From: Bathynomus jamesi
Taxonomy: Eukaryota > Arthropoda > Malacostraca > Isopoda > Cirolanidae
Length of the DNA stretch: 64,000 nt
Assembly (NCBI GenBank): GCA_023014485.1
Contig: JAJOZX010003215.1
Coordinates: forward strand, 300,001-364,000
Reading direction: 5' to 3'
The notes under the pieces: generated by a model
Seen by the model: only the letters and a program-made list of their open reading frames with translations
What the model was told of the DNA's origin: nothing
Databases searched by the model: none
Translations under genes and position numbers: made by a program
Shown: positions 56,603-64,000 of the stretch, piece after piece
Layout: every line of letters starts with the position of its first letter
How positions within the stretch are numbered: position 1 is the stretch's first letter

Positions 56603-59600
56603 GGACAAAACAAACTGGTTATACCCAAACTAGAACAAACCATAAATCATTTGGGAAAACACTACAAAATAGCTGATAGACATATCACAAACAACACAGT
56701 AGCTAACATTGAAATGTTAATGGGGGCAGATTATATTAATCTTATTCATAAGGGCATAGTAGAGATAGGTAATGGTATAGCTATTCAGACTCCATCAGGG
56801 ATAGCCCCTTTGGGTGACCTATCCAAATACAACCTAGACCTAAACCAAAATAGTTCATGACCAACAAATACTATGTGCCTCAACTCAGTCCTACATAACA
56901 CCTGTAAGAATAGCAACACTTTGAATAATATTATCTCAACTGAGAACATTAATTCATCATTATCAAATGAAACTTTGGATGAGGCAATTCAAACTTTATG
57001 GTTGCTAGAATCTGTGGGTATACATGACACAAATCAAACTTCAGAAGATCAGTTAATGGTAGAAAGATTTGAAGACACCATTCAGTGCAAAGACAATAGT
57101 TATTTTATTGAGTTACCTTGGAAAATAAATTGTCCAACTTTAAGAGACAATCTCAAAGTAGCTAAAGGACATTTATATAAAGTAATGAAAAAACTCAAAC
57201 AAGATAATAATATTCAAACATATAATGATGTCTTCAAAGAACAGCTACAGAAAGGCTTCATTGAAGAAGTAACAAATAACCCTTTTAAAAAAGATGGTTG
57301 TCATTATTTAACCCACAGGGGGGTTTATCGACAAGATGCCCCAACAACAAAACTCAGAGTAGTATATAACTGTAGCATCAAAGACAGTGATAAACACAGT
57401 TTGAATGATTGCCTGATTGAGGGTCCTAATCTCATTTCTGACCTTGTGAAGATCTTACTGAGGTTCAGGTTAGATAAATATGCCGTACAAAGTGACATTT
57501 CAAAGGCATTTTTGAGAATAAATCTTAAAAATGAATATGATAAGAACCAACTTAGGTTCTTATGGTTCAAGGATCCATTTGATTTGAATAAAGGGTTCAT
57601 AACCTATAGATTTAATGTTGTGTTGTTTGGAGCCAATTGCTCACCTAACCTATTAGCATTGACAATTAGACATCATTTAAACCAGTTTAATAACTCTTTA
57701 ACATTGAACTTCCTTAAGGAACATTTTTACGTAGACAATCTAATAGGCTCAACAACAACAAAATCTGAATTATCTGAAGTCTATGAACATCTCAAAACAT
57801 TATGCAACAAGGTAACTTTGAACTTAGAGAGTGGATTTCAAATGATGAGGATTTAAATAAAAAGATTTTAAAGGATAATAATGGTCTTACTGAGCCATCA
57901 GACAGAGTTAAAACTTTAGGTATGAACTGGTATTTGGATGCAACTTCTAACAGTCATGATTCAATCTGTACTAAAGGTTTTAAACTTGATGAGGAAGCAA
58001 ATACTAAAGACAATATTACACAGGTCAACAAAAAAAACATTTTTTTTTCGTTGCCAAGGAAATTCGTACGAATTTAGGGTATTTTGGGGTTGCTGAATTC
58101 CAAAATGAAAGTAGTTTTTCCGATTTGGCTCTAGTTCTTGAGATAATGAATACCCTCAATTAATAGGAAACGTAACCATAACGCGTGCATATGGGAAACT
58201 ACCGGAACATTCTAGATGGTGAGACCGAATAAAATGCCATTATGTATTTCATGTGTTTACTTTTGTATGATTTGAGACAATTTCAATGCGATTTGTAAGA
58301 GGCTCCGCCTGAACATTAAATTTTTGCATTTTTACGGTTTCAATGGGGTACCAATTATCTCATAAATTAGAGCCAATCTAGCAAAACCGATGTCATATTC
58401 GGAATCAGCACCACAAAGTTACCCCAAAATCACTCTAATATGATTGGCAATAAAATGAGTGTTGACAGTGTTATCGAGGCTTCCAAAATTTTTGATCCTA
58501 TGGGTCTATTCCTGCCTTCAACAATAAAATCAAAGATTCTCATCCAAGAAATTTGGAGGACAAATGTAGGGTGGAATGATCCAATAACAAATGAAAATCA
58601 AAAATCTTGGAAGAAGTTAGCTGCTGATTTAACAAAAGTGCAGAACATTAAAATTCAAAGGTGCTGTGGGTTTAGGGATAAGCCCAGAGACTTCATGTGT
58701 TGCTGATGCAAGCACACAAGCTTATGGGTGCTGTGGCGTTGTAAGTCCTACAGAAAGTCATCTAATTTATGCAAAGGGAAAGTTGCACCTCTCAAACCTA
58801 CCCGAACCATACCTCAATTGGAACTATTGGCTGCTGCATTAGCCATTAAAACCATTTCATTGCTTAAGGATGCTTACCATGATGTGAACATAACTGATAT
58901 CCACATCTGGCTTGACAGTCAGATTTGTCTTGCCTGGATACGGAATAATAGCATTAATAGTAAGAATATCTTTGTAGAAATAGGCTAAAAGAAATAGCTG
59001 AAGCTATGAAAGCCTACAAGTAAACTTTCACTATGTTCCAACTAAACAAAATCCAGCAGACTTCTGACCAGAGGTTTATCCTACAAGTTGTTGAAGTCAA
59101 ACAAAACTTGGTTTATGGGACCTAAGTGGCTCTGTAATACAGACCAATGGCCTGTGGAACAAGTAACTTGACATTAAATTTAATCTTTCAAATGAAAAGG
59201 TTGAACCAATCATTAATTATGAAATTTATTCTAATTTCAACAAACTTGTCAGGGTTACAGCCTACTGTTTGAGGTTTGCTCACAACTGTTTAACTACAAT
59301 TAACAAACAGCTAAATAAAAACAATCATAATTATACAGAAGTTGCAACCAAATACTGGATAGGCCATGCACAACAAAAAGAGTACAATAAAGAGTTAGAA
59401 TTCTTGACTAATGGGAAACAAACAAAGAACCTGTACCATCAGTAGTTGTGGATCTAAACTTGTTCAGAGATGAGGAAGGCCTTTAAGGTGTAAAGGGAGA
59501 TTAGACAAATCAAAACTGTCATACAAAAGCAAACATCCAATCCTTTTACCTAGATTTAGCTATTTGACAACATTAATCATCAGAAAAAACACAATGATGT

Positions 59601-60890
59601 ATATAATATGGGGGTACCACAGACACTAACTACATTAAGAAAAACTTATTGGATACCCAAGGGAAGGATCACTGTTAAAACAGTCCTGAGTGAGTGTGTC
59701 ACATGTAGGCGTATTCATGCTAGGCCCTATAGGAAACCAAATCCTCCTGCTTTGCCAGAGGAGAGAGTTTACTCTCAACAACCCTTTGAGACTGTAGGCA
59801 TTGACTATACAGGAGCATTGACTGTAGGGGTGGTTGACACTGAACAAAAAATGTACATTGTACTGTTTACATGTGTGCCTCACGAGCTGTTTATCTGGAT
59901 GTTGTGGAGGACTAACAGCAGAATCTTTTGTTGCTGTCTTTAAGAGATTCTGTGCACGACATTCAGTACCAAAGACAGTTTGGACTGACAATGCTACTAT
60001 TTCAAGGCTGGTGAACAAGTCATCCACGACTTGTTAAGCGATGAACTCTCACAATTATATATACAAAATTCAAACATAAAGTGGAAGTATATTCCGGTTG
60101 CCTCTCCTTGGTATGGTTCTATCTGGGAGAGGAATATACAAACAGTAAAGAATTGCTTGAAGAAAGCAATTGGCAAAAAACAGATACACTTATTTGAGTT
60201 GCTTACTCTCCTGGCTGAGATTGAGAACATCATTAACAATAGACCACTCACTTATGTGAGTGACAACATTAATGACCCGGAACCATTAACTCCAAATCAT
60301 TTGATTCGGGGAGAACAAGTTAGTCTCCTGCCGGACTACAATATAGACTCTTCAGAAGACCCAAACTGGACTCAACGACACGATGAACTCCAGACTAAGT
60401 TACAACACTTAACTAGAGTTAAAGCTCATTTTATTAAACAGTGGAAAACTGAGTACTTGATGGGTCTAAGGGAGAGACATAAACAAATGACTAAGAAAGA
60501 TTGGTCTGACACAATTAAGGTAGGGGACCTTGTTCTCATACATGACAGTACTCCAAGACAATACTGGCCTCTGGCTAGAGTTTCAGAACTCAGACCAGGG
60601 GCAGACCGGGTAACAAGAGTGGTCAAATTAAGGACTTCAACGGGTGACACAACAAGAGACATTTCTCTTTTGTACCCTTTAGAGTCTGAACCCAAAACAA
60701 TGGACTTTGGAGAACCTTCTCCACTGACAGTAACAACTGGAGACACTGAACTTCCAGTAACTATTCCTTTGACAGTAGGAGTGGTAACGCATCCTACTAC
60801 AACATTGACAGACACAAGACCTCAGCGACAAACAGCATTAAAGGCGCGACTTTTTACAACAAAAAATAGATGCTGGGGAATTGTAATTTT
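56603..60890 (+). pseudogene. BEL copy 2 pol, frameshifted and interrupted
   Basis: Domains match copy 1: RT at 56873-57856 open for 327 codons (KLRVVYNC, AVQSDISKAFLRI, FYVDNLIGS). The Pao region is split by the 58018-58470 insertion and resumes with SKIFDPMGLFLP. RNase H is at 58640-58990 (IPQLELLAAAL, WLDSQICLAW). Integrase runs from 59608, with CVTCRRIHARPY, VGIDYTGAL and WTDNAT, and WYGSIWERN at about 60108-60134. A DUF5641-like tail ends near 60880. An in-frame TGA at 56858 precedes the RT exactly as in copy 1. Many one-base deletions between 58680 and 60000 disable RNase H and integrase. Confidence 0.9.
58018..58470. mobile_element. About 450-bp insertion in BEL copy 2
   Basis: Copy 1 is continuous across this point, so the segment is foreign. 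Its ends resemble an inverted pair (AGGTCAAC left, complement of GTTGACA right). Longer diverged inverted blocks lie inside: ATTTTGGGGTTGCTGAATTCC with GATTTGGCTCTAG near the left, and ATTTTGGGGTAAC, GATTCCGAAT and GATTGGCTCTAA on the complement of the right. The target duplication is unclear. It is non-coding. Confidence 0.65.
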
Positions 60891-61126
60891 ATCTTCTAAC
60901 TTTCACTTTTTCTTTTCTTATGGTAAAGACCATAGACAGTTTCATCCTATGGATGTATATTTTCTCTTCTAATTAAATGCTACACCTTCTCCATGAGAAG
61001 GTGAGGATAGGCACTGTTAATCAGATTAACAGGCATTTACAGTCAAATAGTTAGCTAGTCTACACTCAGACATAAAAATTGGTGACAATGACACCAAAAT
61101 TTTTATCTCCCGGGGCCCCCAGTATA

Positions 61127-61846
61127 TGGAAAACTGATGAGTGGGTAGTTGGGAGGTAACGAAAATGGTTCACTGAGTAGGTAGGTAGTTAATCTAACAA
61201 TTATTAAATTCCTTTTATGTCAATAACTGTGTGGATGAAACCAATTGGTTGCTCACCAGAGTTATTCTCCACACTAGTATTTATATACTGTGTGACAAGA
61301 GCGTGCTCGGTAATAGATATACATTACCGCTCAACCAACCGAGGAAAAAACCAATACAACGCTGGTGGAAAAAGCCCCGCGAAAAGGAGAACAAAGGGAG
61401 AACGAAAACGAAGAACGGGGCGAGAGGACGTAACTAGAGGAGGGACGAGAACAGACACCGAAGAAAGATCCCCACCAGCAAGTACGCTCTCGACAATTAT
61501 ACAGGAAGGAGAAAAGAGACTCTCTAATAACTAGCAGTAAGTGACTAATTGTGTTTTTAACCCAGCAAGTTAAACTCATTAAATTAAGCTGGGTCAGACA
61601 ACTTACGCCTACATTGTGGCCTAAGACCCAGCATCAACTCATAGCTTAACAAAGGTAAAGGTAGATTGCCCTAACCTAGTTTGGTGAGGAATCCTACTGT
61701 GGACCTCAATTTATCTGCCCGCTCTGGACCATTTCCGGAATCTCTAGGCTGACCCCTCTAGGCTAGACTTGATCTACTCTATAGTTAGACTGGAGAAATA
61801 AGGGGTGGGTTAATTGTGGACCAATTCATACAGAGCATTTTTCACA
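61127..61846 (+). repeat. BEL copy 2, 3' LTR
   Basis: It matches the 5' LTR except for a 4-bp insertion near 61530 and a few substitutions. It is preceded by the same non-purine sequence as in copy 1 (CCCGGGGCCCCCAGTA). Confidence 0.9.
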
Positions 61847-61960
61847 CTTGCTAACAGTGACTAATGGATAATAAACATTGTAATTTTTATTTTCATGATT
61901 ATATAGGGGTTTTTGAGATGCTACTGTTGCAATCTGCATTTGTGTACCTTTGTATTGTTA

Positions 61961-62540
61961 ATAAAAAACAATATGGCGGCCATATTTACCCAAAATGGTC
62001 ACTAATACCCACATATAACTTGAGTAACACATTTATTAGAAAATAGTGACATCGCTCAGTATAGAGTTATGATAAAACTGATTCACATACGTATATACAA
62101 CATCATGGATTTCAATTACTTATAATAATATATTATTCCAGCAGACAAAATTCAAGATGGCTACCCTAATACACAATTCAGCATTACAGCCATTCCCGTT
62201 GATTGCCGTTTAATACAGAAACATTGATATAGCAAAAATTCTATCAATTATAATTGATAGAATTTTTGCTATATCAATGTTTCTGTATTAAACGGCAATC
62301 AACGGGAATGGCTGTAATGCTGAATTGTATATTATGGTAGCCATCTTAAATTTTGTGTGCTGGAATAATATATTATTATAAGTAATTGAAATCCATGATG
62401 TTGTATATACGTATGTGACTCAGTTTTATCATAACTCTATACTGAGCGATGTCACTATTTTCTAATAAATGTGTTACTGAAGTTATATGTGGGTATTAGT
62501 GACCATTTTGGGTAAATATGGCCGCCATATTGTTTTTTAT
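61961..62540. repeat. 580-bp palindrome with no spacer
   Basis: Arms of 290 bp meet at CTATCAATTA|TAATTGATAG between 62250 and 62251. The outer ends ATAAAAAACA and TGTTTTTTAT sit at exactly mirrored positions, so no net indel has accumulated. Only a few mismatches are visible (for example CTTGAG/CTGAAG). It lies between the XPG-like gene's stop codon and the right TIR, whose inner end overlaps the right arm. Confidence 0.85.
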
Positions 62541-62924
62541 CAATCCTAGAGTTAAAATGATCATGAAATTAGATTTGCCATGGCCCAAAACATAGAAAAG
62601 CATGTATTATTTGTATTTGCATGATGAGTGGTTGTGAAGAAATGCTGAACACTGATTTTCGGTATATTTTCGTATTCTTGGTGGCCATCTTGTATATCTC
62701 AAATTGCCCAAGGGTGTAACCTCCACACACCCCTGGATCTCATTATATACACCCCAAAGATAAATAAGCAGCAGAGAAAAAACTTTAACCGAGAATTTTG
62801 GATCAGGACAAAAATCCTGGGTTGGCTTCCAGACTACATCAGCGGTAATCGTAAGAGGCTGTAAATTCATCTCCCTCCTTCAGTGCCTCTTTCTGGAGAA
62901 ACTTCGTCCAATAAAGTCATTTTG

Positions 62925-63660
62925 AGTGAAAGAAGACTCCAATTAAGAACTTAAGTGTTTTAATTGAGTTCTTTGCAGCCATCAATCTTGGCTGTGAATT
63001 TTCTTTAAATTTCTTCTAGTTTATTAATTTCTTTCTTTTTACATGGTGACGTCAAGACAGCTATATTCAACTTTGGGTATGATCAGTGTTTTCAGGAGGG
63101 GAATCATTACTCTCTTCTCCCTTCTTTTAAAGTACCTGTCCCGCGACTCTTTTTGTTTTGTTTATCGCTATCTGATTGTGTGTCTCAAATTTCGCATCGT
63201 CGGTCATTATAACGCCTAAATCTATTGCTTTCTTGCTTCTCTGAATTTCCTGTCTATCTGGGGCATAATATGCTGTCTCTTTTAGTTATTCATTTCTCTC
63301 ATATCTCAAGAGCTGAAATTTCTCGGTGTTAAATTTCATGTTTCCTGACCATTTGTATATTCTGTTCGTGTCCCTCTGTAGGGTCTCCACCTCTTCTGCA
63401 TTATTGATTTTTCTGCCGATTTTTGTATCGTCTGCAAGGGATGTTGCTTTACTGTTGTTGGGTATTTCATTATCTATGTCTATTAGCATGAAAATGAATA
63501 GGACTAGGTCAATACTGTTCCTTGTGATACCTAGCTGCGTACATCCGATTCTCATTCCGATTCTGATGATGATATACTTTGGATTTTTACGACCTGCAGA
63601 CGTTCTCTGAGGAAATTGTAGATCAGTTTTCCCACTTTGCCTGTTATTCCCATGTTTCAT
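62925..63660 (-). pseudogene. LINE reverse transcriptase fragment
   Basis: The minus strand encodes part of a CR1/jockey-like polymerase. A worn GITxKVGKLIYNFLxER-like segment sits near 63640. LVLFIFMLIDIDNEIP and the catalytic SLADDTKIGRKI lie at about 63420-63520. LQRDTNRIYKWSGNMKFNTEKF is at 63330-63400, followed by KKAIDLGVIMTDDAKF and an IPKVEYS block down to about 63060. At the second conserved block the PQG motif is lost (frameshift near 63530-63600), and several stops follow. The right end of the XPG-like element lies about 90 bp away. Confidence 0.75.
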
Positions 63661-64000
63661 TTTATATGCTTTATACCATGATCATGATATATATATAGTT
63701 TCGTGCCCACCTACTTTTTGGTAACGTCCATGACCACAGATTGTCTGAAAGTTGGTGACTTAAGAAATAACTAACCAACCTGGAACGACTACCTAAACTG
63801 GTGGTTTTAAGTAGTTAAACAGGGACTCAAGGCTCATATGTTTTTCCATACCTAACCTGGATATAAATGTGAAATGGGCGGATCAGTACCTACAAGTAAG
63901 CAATCATTAAAGACTAGCTTTAAAGAACTAATAAACAAAGTGCACTATTCAAAAGGAATATAGTTACTTAAATATAACATTTTATTTATTAATCATGTAC
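63661..64000. other. No gene seen
   Basis: Short AT-rich segment at the window edge with no recognisable feature. Confidence 0.4.

Larger units (their letters stand above)
53852..61846 (+). mobile_element. BEL/Pao LTR retrotransposon, copy 2
   Basis: This is the same family as copy 1. LTRs of 716 and 720 bp enclose gag-pol. CTTGCTA occurs on both sides (53845-53851 and 61847-61853). With an LTR starting TATGG the duplication is 5 bp, CTTGC, normal for BEL. The LTRs differ from copy 1 by an extra segment of about 40 bp (around TAACTAGAGGAGGGACGAG). Gag is better preserved than in copy 1, but pol has more single-base deletions and a 450-bp foreign insertion. Confidence 0.93.
49192..62836 (+). 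mobile_element. Long-TIR element encoding an XPG-like/CXC protein
   Basis: The ends TAGTCTGGAAGCC (49192) and its inverse (62824-62836) begin about 315 bp of inverted similarity (49192-49506 against about 62505-62836). Shared blocks include CCAAAATTCTCGGTTAAAG, GGTGTATATAATGAGATCCA and GAGATATACAAGATGGCCA. The enclosed plus-strand gene starts and stops within these limits. Subtracting later insertions (1.66 kb and 8.0 kb), the element was about 4.0 kb. A 3-bp duplication, CAT, may flank it, but that is too short to trust. The superfamily is unknown to me. Confidence 0.65.

Noticed and set aside
1..64000. Endogenous DNA virus (for example a nimavirus-like insertion) as the source of the large genes
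   Set aside because: No viral core genes recognised. All large frames are explained by LTR, LINE, Penelope or DNA transposons, or by the XPG-like element.

Overview
This window is arthropod-like nuclear DNA, most plausibly from a crustacean (inference). It is AT-rich, full of (TA)n tracts and TTAGG-type words, and built almost entirely of transposable elements of kinds common in arthropods: BEL/Pao, CR1-like LINEs, Penelope, hAT, Tc1/mariner and tRNA-derived repeats. I found no intact host protein gene, rRNA or convincing functional tRNA. Every recognisable coding region is a broken transposon or retrotransposon gene.

Layout. 1-5.9 kb: a small TIR MITE, a hAT MITE with a palindromic TA element inside, a mariner with a frameshifted transposase, and a hAT relic. 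6-12.4 kb: a degenerate tandem repeat interrupted by a 5.3 kb hAT-ended element that holds four further nested elements plus a CR1-like LINE. 12.7-20.9 kb: (TA)n tracts, a poly-A retroposon, one copy of a tRNA-containing repeat, a Tc1 pseudogene, TTAGG-rich repeats and a truncated LINE. 20.9-28.4 kb: a long-TIR DNA transposon with a broken transposase of a family I cannot name, split by a 3.2 kb BED/hAT element. 28.4-35 kb: a LINE 3' fragment and a run of palindromic MITEs.

35.1-46.4 kb: a tRNA-containing repeat cut by a hAT element, itself cut by BEL copy 1; then a Penelope fragment with a GIY-YIG domain; then seven 268-bp tandem tRNA-like units closed by one inverted unit. 46.4-49.2 kb: a tRNA-like SINE, a hAT MITE, a palindromic MITE and a 48-bp minisatellite. 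49.2-62.8 kb: a long-TIR element carrying a pseudogene for an XPG/FEN1-like nuclease with a CXC-like C-terminus. That gene is interrupted first by a 1.65 kb element with a 9-bp target duplication (which contains an 895-bp transposase palindrome) and then by BEL copy 2. 62.9-63.7 kb: another LINE reverse transcriptase fragment.

The elements do not work together as a system; they record successive insertions whose order can be read from target-site duplications. The items most worth a second look are the XPG-like/CXC element, the unclassified transposon at 20.9-28.4 kb, the tRNA-like array, the exactly symmetric palindromes, and shared BEL features (an in-frame UGA and a predicted leader intron).
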